Made by a program: the position numbers and the translations under genes. A stretch of 52,995 bases of DNA from Propionibacteriaceae bacterium (GTDB taxonomy: Bacteria > Actinomycetota > Actinomycetes > Propionibacteriales > Propionibacteriaceae). The stretch is taken from positions 1 through 52,995 of the forward strand of contig WRIJ01000011.1 in assembly GCA_009782785.1 (NCBI GenBank), read 5' to 3'. Positions 19,203 through 28,642 of the stretch are shown here, piece by piece. Position 1 is the stretch's first letter, and each line of letters starts with the position of its first letter. The notes beneath the pieces were generated by a model that had not been told where the DNA came from, searched no databases, and saw nothing but the letters and a program-made list of their open reading frames with translations.

Positions 19203-19208
19203 ATTCTA
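19203..19208 (-). promoter_or_regulatory. -10 box of leaderless response-regulator promoter
   Basis: TAGAAT on the minus strand, 7 nt before the ATG at 19195. A transcription start at or next to the first base of the codon is expected. Confidence 0.6.
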
Positions 19209-19289
19209 TCCCCGAGTACGTTGTGGGTTGGGTCGCTGTGTGCAGTTGAGCGGTGGAAATCCAGACTCCACTGTCAGACAAATGTGATT

Positions 19290-19333
19290 CCTGGACCCTG
19301 CGAGTCGCTTCGCTCCGCAGGGTGACATCTGAT
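19290..19333. repeat. Dispersed hairpin repeat copy
   Basis: ACCCTGCG...CGCAGGGT arms around GAGTCGCTTCGCTC, a perfect outer stem. The copy lies between the divergent regulator and nifJ genes. Confidence 0.85.
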
Positions 19334-19393
19334 GTGACAGTGGTGCCTGTCCTCTCCTGTTAAAACCGGTCATGGGAGCGGGGGAAAAAGTGG

Positions 19394-19399
19394 TAAAGT
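19394..19399 (+). promoter_or_regulatory. Candidate extended -10 box for nifJ
   Basis: TGG-TAAAGT forms an extended -10 element about 55 bp before the nifJ ATG. A small hairpin (GGTTG-AAA-CAACC, about 19416-19428) lies in the predicted leader, ahead of AGGGAAGG. No clear -35 box is visible. Confidence 0.4.
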
Positions 19400-19452
19400 C
19401 ACGTAGCGGCATCAATGGTTGAAACAACCAACCAAACAGGGAAGGTTTTGCG

Positions 19453-22400
19453 ATGAGCGAGAAGCCCAAATACCCCGGGGTCCCCGAAGTTATTAATGGG
19501 AACGGAGCTGTCGCCTATGTCATGGGGCACGTCTGTGGCGGTGTGATCGGCTACCCCATCACGCCTTCGACCGAGATCTCCGAAATCTTTGAAGCCTCCA
19601 GAGCTGATGGGCAGCTCAATGTCTGGGGAAAACACCCCTTCTTTGTTGAAGCTGAAGGTGAGCATTCCGCTCAATCTGGTGCTCTCGGAGCGGCACTGAC
19701 TGGGGGCAAATTTATCTCCAATGCCAGCTCTGCACAAGGAATCCTCTACGCACTGGAATCCCACTATGTCACTGCTGGAAAGAAGATTGGTGGTTTTGTC
19801 CTGCACGTGGCTGCTCGCGTTGTCACGAAGCATTCCCTCAATGTCATGGCTGGTCACGACGACATCTATTCACTTCTTCCCGCCGGTTACACTATTCTGT
19901 TCGGTTCCGACCCTCAGGAAGCTGCTGACCTTGCAGCCATTGCCTATCGCACCAGTTCACTGTCACTGATTCCTGTGGCTAACGCTATGGACGGATTTGC
20001 CACCTCCCATGTCATGAGTGAGGTGCAACTTCCTGAACCTGAACTGTTGGCCACCTATGTGGGCGATCCCGCTAGTCGTATACCGTGCCCAACAGTGGCC
20101 CAAGAGGTTCTTTTTGGGGCCAAGGGCCGAGTCGAATACTTGACGAAATGGGTGAAAGATCATCGCGATGAATTGAGTGCAGAAAACTTCACTGCACTCC
20201 ACCTCATTTTGAATCAGAATGTTGAAGCTATCGAAGCTGACAACGAAGGTGAACTCATCTCCAAGGTGGAAGAGTATCTCCCCGAGTCTCTTCGCGGCGC
20301 CTGGAAGAGGGCCTGGAAGGGTGCTTGGGCTAAAGGTACGCGCCAACTCGTACCGGCCATTGTTGATCCCAACAATCCTGGCCTCGCTGGTGGGGTTCAA
20401 AACCAGCCCGATTTCCAAGCCGGTGCAGCCGATCACCGTACGCACTTCGCTGCCGCAGTACCGCAACTGGTTCGCCAAGCCATGGAGGAATACTCCGAAC
20501 TCACTGGGCGTACCTATTCTCCCGTGCAGAGGTACGGTCCAGAAAATGCTGACCTGGTGCTCATTGGTTTAGGTTCCATCACCCAAGATGCCCGCGCACT
20601 CTTGCCGTACTTCGAATCCCAAGGGATACGCGTGGCAGTTGTGTCGATCAAACTCCTGCAACCCTTCCCCACCCAGGATTTGATCAATGCGATTCGTGGA
20701 GCGCGTTATGCCACTGTTTTGGAGCGTTCCGAAGATACCCAACTCACGACATCAGTGAAACGGGCACTGTTTGAAGTGGGTGTCTCGTCGAGAGATATTC
20801 ACTTGACGACTGCCATTTTCGGTCTGGGCTCCCATGACGTACAACCGCGCGATCTCATTGCTGTGGTCAAGAAGATGGTTGATGGGGATAAGACGCCGCT
20901 GGTCTATGTGGGTTCTCAATTCTTCGTCAAGAACCCTGCCACTCCGGCCTTGGAAGACATCCAGAATCGGATGAAAGAGGCCTATCCTGAGACCCAAAAG
21001 ATGGAATTGGTCACTGGTGAAAACCCTTCTGGTCTACTCCCAGAATCTGCGGTACGGATTCGATTCCACTCTGTGGGAGGGTACGGGACTGTGGCTACGG
21101 GCAAACTGCTCACCGACATGCTCTCTTCGATGCTGGGGATGCATTCCAAATCTTCACCCAAATACGGATCCGAGAAATCGGGGGCACCCACCAATTTCTA
21201 TATCACCCTCTCGCCTGAGGAAGTGCTGTTCACTAACGCCATGCTGGAAGAGGTTGAGGTTGTCATCTCCCCGGACCACAAAGTGTTTGAGCATGACCGT
21301 CCTTTGCATGGGCTCGTGGATGGTGGAACCTTCATCCTTCAAGCGGATCGTCCCGCCTTGGATTTGTGGAAGTCCCTGCCCGCGTACGCTCGCCAAGAGA
21401 TTCGGGACAAGAACATCCGCTTCCTGATCATTGATGCTTTTGCCGTTGCGAAAAAGAACGCCCCCACAGCTAGTCTCGAAACCCGCATGATGGGTATTGC
21501 CTTCATTGGTGCAGCCTTTGGGCATGTGGATCGTATCTCTCGGGGAGCAGAACTTGGGCAAGTGGAGAAGCTTATTCGCCGAGAACTGGAGAAAAAGTTT
21601 GGTTCCAAAGGTGGAGCAGTGGTTGAGGGCAACATGTCCACCATTGTTGACGCTATTGCAGCGACCACTGCGGTGGACTACACCCAACCGGAGTACGCGG
21701 AATCCGAGACTGAGGTCGCCACGAAGGTGCCCGTACTGTCGTCACGGGTGGGGCCGTCAACCGGTTTCACCCCAGCGCGCCTCTATGATCCTGAATACTT
21801 CGAGGACATCATGGGTCGGCCCTTCCAGGAGGGAACCCCAGGGGATGGGCCGGTCCTTCCTGGTACGGGGTTATTCCTACCCTCTGCCACAGCTCGAGGA
21901 AAAAACAAGGGTTTGTTCCGCCGCGATGTACCTGTCGTTGACTTGGAGAAGTGCACCGCCTGTTTGGAATGTGCTATAGCATGCCCTGATTCTGCGATAC
22001 CGAATCAGGCTCACGAAATTGCTGATGTGATTTCTCGTGCCATTCGGGCCACTCGGCTCCAAGACGAACACAAGGCCTATCTGCTTGGGTTTGCTGACCA
22101 GTGGGCAGAACAGGTACGCGCCGGTCTGAAAGAAGACACCTCTATTAAGTCTCTCGGTGAGGTGCTGCGAACAACCGCTGCTACCGTACCGAGCATCCCT
22201 TTGGCCCACCTTGATGCGATCATCGCTGAAATGGCGGCCTTCCCCGTAGCACGTATCCGTCCCATCTTTGACCAGATGGAGAAAAAGAAATCTGGGACTG
22301 GAGCAATGTACTCGGTGGTGGTCGATCCTTGGAAGTGTACGGGATGTCTCCAATGTGTGGATGTGTGTGGTCCTGGGGCTCTGGCACCAGCACCGCAAAA

Positions 22401-24423
22401 TGACTTGCTTGTTGCTGGAATGGAAGCCACCTTCGCTCGCTTCACCAAGATGCCCAACACTCCTGCACGTTTTACTGCCGGTGCTGCAGCTCCTGGCGGT
22501 GATGCTAAGCGCATCCTCATGGATCATGACAACTATTTCGCTCTCACTGGTGGGCATGGTGCCTGCCGTGGTTGTGGCGAAGTCACAGCCACACATTTAC
22601 TGACGGCTCTGGCACAGTCGGTCTCTAAAGAGAAGAAGGCCGAACACATTGCGTACCTCCATTCGCTGATTTATTCCCTCACTGCGAAAGCTAGTGGGGT
22701 TGAGCCAGTACGCGCACAGCGAATCCAGCGCGTCATCGAGCATCTCGAAGCAAGCCTGTGGCGTTATGAGGCTGGGCCCACTGGTCAAGGACCAGCGTCA
22801 GCTGTTGTCGTCAACTCCACAGGATGCTCATCGGTGTACGCCTCGACATTCCCGTACAACCCCTTCACCCAGCCATGGGTGAACTCCTTGTTCCAGGATG
22901 CGCAAGCATCAGCCGTGGGTGTCTTCGAAGGTATTGCTTCCCAGTATCTTGAAGAGATTCAAGCCTGCCGTATTGCACAGCTCGAACTTGATGACGAATA
23001 CACCCCCGGGGTCCATGATGTGGGCTTAGCCACTCTTACCTGGCGAGAGTTCACCGCTGATGAAATGGGTAGACTCCCGATGATCCTCACGATCTCTGGT
23101 GATGGTGCGGCCTATGACATTGGTTTCGGTGCCATGTCGAGGGTCATGGCTTCTCAGACTCCGGTGAAAATGCTCGTTCTCGACACGGGAGGGTATTCCA
23201 ACACTGGGGGGCAGGTGTCGACTGCATCCTTCACTGGGCAGAATGCTGACCTGGCCCGCCATGGGAAGACCCACCCAGGCAAGACTGAGAAACGCAAGGA
23301 ACTCGCGTTGCTGGCAGCTTTGCACCCGAGTGTTTTTGTTGCCTCGGTTTCGACGGCTATGCATGCACACTTCCTGGCTGCCTCAGCCAAAATGATCGCT
23401 TATGGTCAAGGATCTGGGCTCCTCCAGGTTTACACTCCTTGTGGTTTCGAGCAGGGTTTTGCTGATGATTTGTCGAATGCGCGTGCCACAGAAGCCGTAC
23501 GCTCTCGTATGGCACCCCTCTTCGTCCATGATCCTGCCGGTGGTGACACGATTTCTGAGAGGATCTCTTTGGAGGGCAACCCGGAGATCGACAAGCCGTG
23601 GGCGACGAGAAACCTCAAGTACACTGATGAGTCCGGGGAGACAAAGATCTTGTCGACACCATTGACTCCTGCAGAATTTGCCTACAACGAGGTACGCTTC
23701 GCGAAGCAATTCCGAGTCTTGGATGCTGGTGCCATTGGTCCGACCCCGATCTCCGACTACATTGAGCTTGACGACGATGCACGCCTCGACTCGACACCGT
23801 ACATTGTGGTGTCGGAAGGTGGCGTACTCAAACAGATCGAGGTGTCGCAATCTATTGTTGAACTCGTCGAGGAGCGCCAGACGTACTGGCAGATGCTGAG
23901 ATTCCTTTCTGGGCAGACTTCTGAAATCATTGCTCGCGATGCTGACAAGGTTGTGAAAGCTCTCCGCGATGAACTCGAACAGGCTCACTCAGATCGTGAA
24001 GAGGGCATCGATGCTATTGCCCACGCTTTGGCTTCCCTCGCTACTGCGAAGGATCCCAGTGCGGTGGGGCTGCCGAGCTTTGGTACCTCAACACCGGCGA
24101 CACCAGCCGCTAGTGGTGAGTCACCAGCTTCACCCGCCCAGACTCCCGCTGCGGTAGCACCATCAGCTTCTGGACTGGGCCCCAAACCGGAGGGTGCACC
24201 TATTTGGTTGGCAGAACAAGATGTTCCCCAATGTACGGATTGTGCGACGTGCTATCAGGAGTTGCCAGCCATTTTCGAACAGACCTCTATCGTGGTCAAC
24301 GGTGAAGCCAAGGATGTGTCGAAGATGAAAGAGGGTGCCCTCGAAGGTCTCACGATCACTCCACAGTTGGAAGCTGTGATGAACCGGGTACGGGACACTT
24401 GCGATGCGGAGATTATCCAATGA
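19453..24423 (+). CDS. nifJ: Pyruvate:ferredoxin (flavodoxin) oxidoreductase, enlarged single-chain form
   Basis: Oxidatively decarboxylates pyruvate to acetyl-CoA with reduced ferredoxin as product. It is 1656 aa, against about 1200 for usual single-chain enzymes. In order: pyrimidine-binding domain (IGYPITPSTE near the start), transketolase C-like domain, gamma-type domain (VGGYGTVATGKLL), a ferredoxin domain with cysteine sets at 834 (CTACLECAIACP) and 962 (CTGCLQCVDVCGP) separated by an unusually long spacer, then the TPP domain with GGHGACRGCGE near 1035, TISGDGAAYDIG, and TPCGFEQGF near the end of that domain. A Pro/Ala linker (about 1543-1580) joins an extra C-terminal cysteine module (CTDCATC at 1594). 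It is coupled to the next gene by an ATGA overlap. It implies anaerobic pyruvate metabolism. Confidence 0.95.
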   Translation: MSEKPKYPGVPEVINGNGAVAYVMGHVCGGVIGYPITPSTEISEIFEASRADGQLNVWGKHPFFVEAEGEHSAQSGALGAALTGGKFISNASSAQGILYALESHYVTAGKKIGGFVLHVAARVVTKHSLNVMAGHDDIYSLLPAGYTILFGSDPQEAADLAAIAYRTSSLSLIPVANAMDGFATSHVMSEVQLPEPELLATYVGDPASRIPCPTVAQEVLFGAKGRVEYLTKWVKDHRDELSAENFTALHLILNQNVEAIEADNEGELISKVEEYLPESLRGAWKRAWKGAWAKGTRQLVPAIVDPNNPGLAGGVQNQPDFQAGAADHRTHFAAAVPQLVRQAMEEYSELTGRTYSPVQRYGPENADLVLIGLGSITQDARALLPYFESQGIRVAVVSIKLLQPFPTQDLINAIRGARYATVLERSEDTQLTTSVKRALFEVGVSSRDIHLTTAIFGLGSHDVQPRDLIAVVKKMVDGDKTPLVYVGSQFFVKNPATPALEDIQNRMKEAYPETQKMELVTGENPSGLLPESAVRIRFHSVGGYGTVATGKLLTDMLSSMLGMHSKSSPKYGSEKSGAPTNFYITLSPEEVLFTNAMLEEVEVVISPDHKVFEHDRPLHGLVDGGTFILQADRPALDLWKSLPAYARQEIRDKNIRFLIIDAFAVAKKNAPTASLETRMMGIAFIGAAFGHVDRISRGAELGQVEKLIRRELEKKFGSKGGAVVEGNMSTIVDAIAATTAVDYTQPEYAESETEVATKVPVLSSRVGPSTGFTPARLYDPEYFEDIMGRPFQEGTPGDGPVLPGTGLFLPSATARGKNKGLFRRDVPVVDLEKCTACLECAIACPDSAIPNQAHEIADVISRAIRATRLQDEHKAYLLGFADQWAEQVRAGLKEDTSIKSLGEVLRTTAATVPSIPLAHLDAIIAEMAAFPVARIRPIFDQMEKKKSGTGAMYSVVVDPWKCTGCLQCVDVCGPGALAPAPQNDLLVAGMEATFARFTKMPNTPARFTAGAAAPGGDAKRILMDHDNYFALTGGHGACRGCGEVTATHLLTALAQSVSKEKKAEHIAYLHSLIYSLTAKASGVEPVRAQRIQRVIEHLEASLWRYEAGPTGQGPASAVVVNSTGCSSVYASTFPYNPFTQPWVNSLFQDAQASAVGVFEGIASQYLEEIQACRIAQLELDDEYTPGVHDVGLATLTWREFTADEMGRLPMILTISGDGAAYDIGFGAMSRVMASQTPVKMLVLDTGGYSNTGGQVSTASFTGQNADLARHGKTHPGKTEKRKELALLAALHPSVFVASVSTAMHAHFLAASAKMIAYGQGSGLLQVYTPCGFEQGFADDLSNARATEAVRSRMAPLFVHDPAGGDTISERISLEGNPEIDKPWATRNLKYTDESGETKILSTPLTPAEFAYNEVRFAKQFRVLDAGAIGPTPISDYIELDDDARLDSTPYIVVSEGGVLKQIEVSQSIVELVEERQTYWQMLRFLSGQTSEIIARDADKVVKALRDELEQAHSDREEGIDAIAHALASLATAKDPSAVGLPSFGTSTPATPAASGESPASPAQTPAAVAPSASGLGPKPEGAPIWLAEQDVPQCTDCATCYQELPAIFEQTSIVVNGEAKDVSKMKEGALEGLTITPQLEAVMNRVRDTCDAEIIQ

Positions 24424-27104
24424 GTCCCCATTCGGCCGAATTAGCTCTCATTGCCCGGCGTCTGGATTCAGACCCGAGGGCTTTCCGCGACATGTTCATC
24501 CGTGACGGGATCTCTTCAATTGCTTCCCAATTCTCTGGGGAACTTGACTCAGAATTTGTCACGAAAGCCTGGGAAATTCTTCTCGCTGACGGGGATCCAG
24601 CGAAAGCTTTGATGAGATTCCTGTGGCATCTTCCTGTTGCTAAACAGCGCCTGTGGCTTCGCGGCGTTGATGCTCACCTCTCTCAGCGCTATCCAATGTT
24701 TGCCGGGTTGTCGCAATCATGGCCAGCATCCAATGGGATGGGGCCGTACATCCGTATGGCTGAAGAACGTACCCACGATTTCGATCTGGTCAACAAAGGA
24801 TACATTGGCTATCTCGAGGTGGGGTATTCTTTGCGTGAAGTTGAGCTGTTTGTGTGGCTCGAAGCTCTACGCGACAAGCAGTGCTCAGAGAAACCTTGCG
24901 AAATTGGCAAACTCATCGAGGGCAAAGAGGAGCGCAAGGGCGGCTGCCCGGTGCAGATTCACATCCCGACCATGTTTGAGTTGATCGGTTTGGGCAAATT
25001 CGATGAAGCCCTAGCCATGTTGGAGGAGTCCAATCCTCTTCCCAATGTCACTGGGCGGGTATGTCCACAGGAACTCCAATGCCAGGGAGTGTGTATTCAC
25101 AAGTTCCCCATGTCGATCGGGCAGGTTGAATGGTTCCTTCCCGAATGGGATAAGGCTGCCCATCCTGGTGCTGCTCTTGCCCGGCTGGAGGGTGTTGAGG
25201 ATCCTTGGATTTCTAGTACGAAACCCCCGGTCGCCATTGTGGGATCTGGCCCAGCAGGGTTAATCAACGCTTATCTTCTGGCCCGAGCCGGCCACCCTGT
25301 CACTGTGTTTGAGGCCTTCCATGAACTTGGCGGGGTGCTGAGATTTGGGATCCCGGAATTCCGCTTGCCGAACGAACTCATTGATGATGTGGTCAACATG
25401 ATCAAGGCTCTCGGTGGACGATTCGTTACCAACTTTGTGGTGGGCAAAACCGCAACCCTCCAGGATCTTCAAGATGCTGGATTCTCGAGAATCTTCGTTG
25501 GATCAGGGGCAGGTCTGCCGATGTTCCTCAATGTTCCTGGTGAAGAGCTGCTCAATGTGATGAGTGCCAACGAGTTCTTGACGCGAGTGAACCTCATGCA
25601 TGCGAACCATCACGAATATAAGACTCCGTTGCCGTACGTCGAGGGACGCAGTGTCCTGGTCATTGGTGGGGGTAACACTGCGATGGATGCTGCTCGTACT
25701 GCTCGTCGCCTGGGTGGCAATGTGACGATCGTCTATCGGCGTACGAAAGCTGAAATGCCGGCCCGAGAAGAGGAACTCCACCATGCGCTCGAAGAGGGGA
25801 TCGAAGTCGCAGAGTTGAGAAATCCCATCCAGTTTTTGGGCAATGAAGACCATTTTGTCCACAAAGCCATCTTGGATGTGATGAAACTCGGCGAACCTGA
25901 CGAGTCGGGGCGCCGCCGCCCAGAATCAGCTGGGGGTACGGAAACCATGGATGCTTCCCTCGTGATCATGGCTCTCGGCAACTCGGTCAACCCGATCATT
26001 CGCGAATCAGAACCACGGTTGGATGTCACCAAGTGGGGTACGGTGATTCTGCGCAAGGACGCTCAAGAAACCTCACTCGATGGAGTGTTCTCTGGCGGTG
26101 ACGCAGCCCGAGGTGGCTCAACTGCTATTCGTGCAGCCGGTGATGGGCAAAGTGCTGCCAAAGAGATCATGGCTTCTCGTGGTCTTCCCGGTCATCGCCG
26201 CCGGGCACTAGCGTTCACCGAACGCGCTCAAACTGTGCCAGTGATCATGGAGAAAAGAGAGTTGACTCCAGGGATCATGGAGTTCAAGGTGAAGGCTCCC
26301 GCTATCGCTTCCTCTGCTCAAGCAGGGCAATTTGTTCGTGTCCATCCTCGTGATCGTGGCGAACTGATTCCCCTGACCTTGGCTGATTGGAATGCTGAGG
26401 AGGGTTGGATTGTCTTGGTTGTCCAAGCCATGGGTGTGAGTTCGATCGAAATCAATGCCATGCAAGTTGGGGAATGCTTTGAGGGCATCGCTGGTCCGCT
26501 AGGTCGGCCATCGCACCTGGAAAAGACACCTGACGACCAGACTGTTGTCTTCACTGCTGGAGGACTCGGATTGCCACCGGTGTATCCCATCATGAGAGAG
26601 CATCTCCGCTTGGGGAATCACGTCACCCTGGTTGCTGGTTTCCGCTCACAAGAGTTGATGTTTTGGACTGACGAAGACGACTATGTGGGCCGCTTGGAGG
26701 CCGAGTACGGGGATCAACTCGAAGTGATCTACACCACCAACGATGGGTCCTATGGGATTGAGGGTTTCGTGACCGTACCTCTCAAAGAGATGCTGGATTC
26801 GGATCATCCCATTTTCAAGGTGGTCACTATTGGGCCGCCGATGATGATGCGATCAGTATCTGACTTGACGAAGCCTTTTGGTGTGTTCACTGAAGCTAGT
26901 CTTAATGCGCTCATGGTTGATGCTACGGGAATGTGTGGAGCATGCATGGTCCCCTATGAAGAGGACGGCAAGCTCGTACGCAAACATGCGTGTGTGGATG
27001 GGCCAGAATTGGAGGCTCACCGCATTGATTGGGACAAGTTCCTTCCCCGATTTAACCTATTTAAGACCCAAGAGATGGAAGCCAGGAGTCGCCACGGGTA
27101 CTAA
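24420..27104 (+). CDS. Fused Nfn-like oxidoreductase (GltD-like domain plus ferredoxin-NADP reductase domain)
   Basis: 894-aa flavin/iron-sulfur enzyme, probably moving electrons between ferredoxin and NAD(P)H. A unique region (1-160) is followed by a GltD-type [4Fe-4S] domain (about 160-265; GGCPVQIHIP, GRVCPQELQCQGVC), then two FAD/NAD Rossmann motifs (VGSGPAGL near 272, IGGGNTAMDAAR near 414). From about 605 comes a PyrK/FNR-type domain with GQFVRV and TAGGLGLPPVYPI, and a [2Fe-2S] site DATGMCGACM...HACVDGPEL near 834-860; a DxxxMCGxC site followed by a third Cys is typical of NfnA/SudB. Nfn normally has two subunits; here both are in one chain, large part first. It overlaps nifJ (ATGA). 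Electron bifurcation is inferred, not shown; a sulfide dehydrogenase-like role is the alternative. Confidence 0.88.
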   Translation: MSPHSAELALIARRLDSDPRAFRDMFIRDGISSIASQFSGELDSEFVTKAWEILLADGDPAKALMRFLWHLPVAKQRLWLRGVDAHLSQRYPMFAGLSQSWPASNGMGPYIRMAEERTHDFDLVNKGYIGYLEVGYSLREVELFVWLEALRDKQCSEKPCEIGKLIEGKEERKGGCPVQIHIPTMFELIGLGKFDEALAMLEESNPLPNVTGRVCPQELQCQGVCIHKFPMSIGQVEWFLPEWDKAAHPGAALARLEGVEDPWISSTKPPVAIVGSGPAGLINAYLLARAGHPVTVFEAFHELGGVLRFGIPEFRLPNELIDDVVNMIKALGGRFVTNFVVGKTATLQDLQDAGFSRIFVGSGAGLPMFLNVPGEELLNVMSANEFLTRVNLMHANHHEYKTPLPYVEGRSVLVIGGGNTAMDAARTARRLGGNVTIVYRRTKAEMPAREEELHHALEEGIEVAELRNPIQFLGNEDHFVHKAILDVMKLGEPDESGRRRPESAGGTETMDASLVIMALGNSVNPIIRESEPRLDVTKWGTVILRKDAQETSLDGVFSGGDAARGGSTAIRAAGDGQSAAKEIMASRGLPGHRRRALAFTERAQTVPVIMEKRELTPGIMEFKVKAPAIASSAQAGQFVRVHPRDRGELIPLTLADWNAEEGWIVLVVQAMGVSSIEINAMQVGECFEGIAGPLGRPSHLEKTPDDQTVVFTAGGLGLPPVYPIMREHLRLGNHVTLVAGFRSQELMFWTDEDDYVGRLEAEYGDQLEVIYTTNDGSYGIEGFVTVPLKEMLDSDHPIFKVVTIGPPMMMRSVSDLTKPFGVFTEASLNALMVDATGMCGACMVPYEEDGKLVRKHACVDGPELEAHRIDWDKFLPRFNLFKTQEMEARSRHGY

Positions 27105-27139
27105 TCCTGATGGGGGAAGTGTCCGTAGCAAGGAGGATC

Positions 27140-28585
27140 ATGGACAAGATTTGCCAGAGTTGTCAGACGCTCTGTGACCAGGACGCGGCCAGTTGTCGGA
27201 ACTGCGGGACACCTTTCGACGCAGTGTTTTCGTGGGCCCCAGGTGAAGATGTCCCTCTGACTGCTCCAGATTTTGCTCCACCACCAGGTGGTACCCTTTT
27301 TGATAATCCTGCCCCTACCCCGGCTCCGGCCCCTCCAGTTGAGATGCCATCATTCCAGGAGACTCCACCAGTGACTCCGCCGGTGGCTTCCCCACACCCT
27401 TGGGCAATCGTCCCCCACCAGATTCATGCCCCAGGGCCACCGATACCCCATGATCAGAGAGGGAGTTCGCCAGGTGGCGTCAGTACTCCACTAGTTGGGG
27501 GTCCTCCACCAGCAGCAATCAGCACTCCACCAACAGTAGTGAATCCTGCCCCAGTGACCACAACCGTCGTACCACAACCGTCATATCCCGTAGGGCCGAT
27601 CAATTCTGCTCCTGGGTACTTGGCACCAACAAAAACGAAATCCAAGACCCCACTGATTGTGGGAATCCTTTTCAGTGCTCTTATCGTGGCCCTGATCGTC
27701 TATGCAGGGTTCATGATCGCGAATCCCGGGGAAGTCCCAACGACCCAGCCAACTGATTTCACCTCCCAAACCACAGAGAAGGACTTTGAGGAAGCGGACT
27801 TCTACGACGTGGGCCAAGACAAGATACCCTCGGTCAAACATGTCTTAGGCTCACCGCGTACCGTAACTGATGCGGATGTCATGGACTGGGGCCATGGAAC
27901 TATCTACATCGACCTCCAGTTCCAGGCTCTGGGTGGAACCGATCCTCGGGAGGACATGAAAAACTATATCCACTATCTCGTTGACGAAGAAGGATTTGAA
28001 CTCACCCAGTATCCGAATTCCCAAAACAATTACGGAATCACAATATTGTGGAGATTGTCTGAGTCGACGAGGAGTCTCCTCGAGGTCGAAGTCCAATTCA
28101 CTGACTCTACGTTTTCCCTCTACCTTAGCGGCTATTCAGATTATGAAATATCGGAAACCGGTAGTGACGAAGAAACAAGCGGGAGCTTCTCCGATATTGA
28201 TTATGTCCTTCCCCCAGGATGGGTCAACATCAAACACCTCAGCCTACAGGCCTATCGTCACGGCAGCGCCAGGATTGCCATCACCAACACCTACACTAGT
28301 GGCCCAGACAAAGCAGCATATATGGAGGAAAGGCGCGCTGCTTTGATCGACAACCAGGTCGCAACCGATCTTGGTCCGGTGAGTACCGTGAGCGTCGCCA
28401 AACAGGATGGGTGGAGATTCACCTACAGTGATATTCGAAAGAATGAAGAGGTGATCGTTGTCGCCTTTTTCAAAGACTACATTGAGTACGACATCCAGTG
28501 CAGTGCTCCGCGTGGGGATCCTCAACTGTTGACAAAGGTCACACAAGATTGCCAAGCAGTCATCGACTCTGTGATCTTCAAATAG
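27140..28585 (+). CDS. Zinc-ribbon, proline-rich membrane-anchored protein
   Basis: 481 aa, function unknown. The N-terminal zinc ribbon is ICQSCQ...SCRNCG (residues about 4-25). A Pro-rich cytoplasmic region runs to about 165, then one transmembrane helix (LIVGILFSALIVALIVYAGF) and an extracytoplasmic C-terminal domain of about 280 residues, which appears to hold two related modules; the last ends with a C...C pair (YDIQC...DCQAVIDS). AAGGAGG lies just before the ATG at 27140, preferred over a start ten codons upstream. The next gene has the same architecture. A zinc ribbon plus single membrane helix suggests a cytosol-to-envelope signalling or scaffold protein, which is inference only. Confidence 0.85.
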   Translation: MDKICQSCQTLCDQDAASCRNCGTPFDAVFSWAPGEDVPLTAPDFAPPPGGTLFDNPAPTPAPAPPVEMPSFQETPPVTPPVASPHPWAIVPHQIHAPGPPIPHDQRGSSPGGVSTPLVGGPPPAAISTPPTVVNPAPVTTTVVPQPSYPVGPINSAPGYLAPTKTKSKTPLIVGILFSALIVALIVYAGFMIANPGEVPTTQPTDFTSQTTEKDFEEADFYDVGQDKIPSVKHVLGSPRTVTDADVMDWGHGTIYIDLQFQALGGTDPREDMKNYIHYLVDEEGFELTQYPNSQNNYGITILWRLSESTRSLLEVEVQFTDSTFSLYLSGYSDYEISETGSDEETSGSFSDIDYVLPPGWVNIKHLSLQAYRHGSARIAITNTYTSGPDKAAYMEERRAALIDNQVATDLGPVSTVSVAKQDGWRFTYSDIRKNEEVIVVAFFKDYIEYDIQCSAPRGDPQLLTKVTQDCQAVIDSVIFK

Positions 28586-28595
28586 TGTAGATCGC

Positions 28596-28601
28596 TACAA
28601 T
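28596..28601 (+). promoter_or_regulatory. Candidate -10 box for the second zinc-ribbon gene
   Basis: TACAAT in the 57-bp gap between the two zinc-ribbon genes, about 42 bp before the ATG. There is no strong -35 box; read-through from the upstream gene is equally possible. Confidence 0.35.
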
Positions 28602-28642
28602 AGCTCGGTATCGATCATAACCTCTCACAAGGAAAGGTCCCC

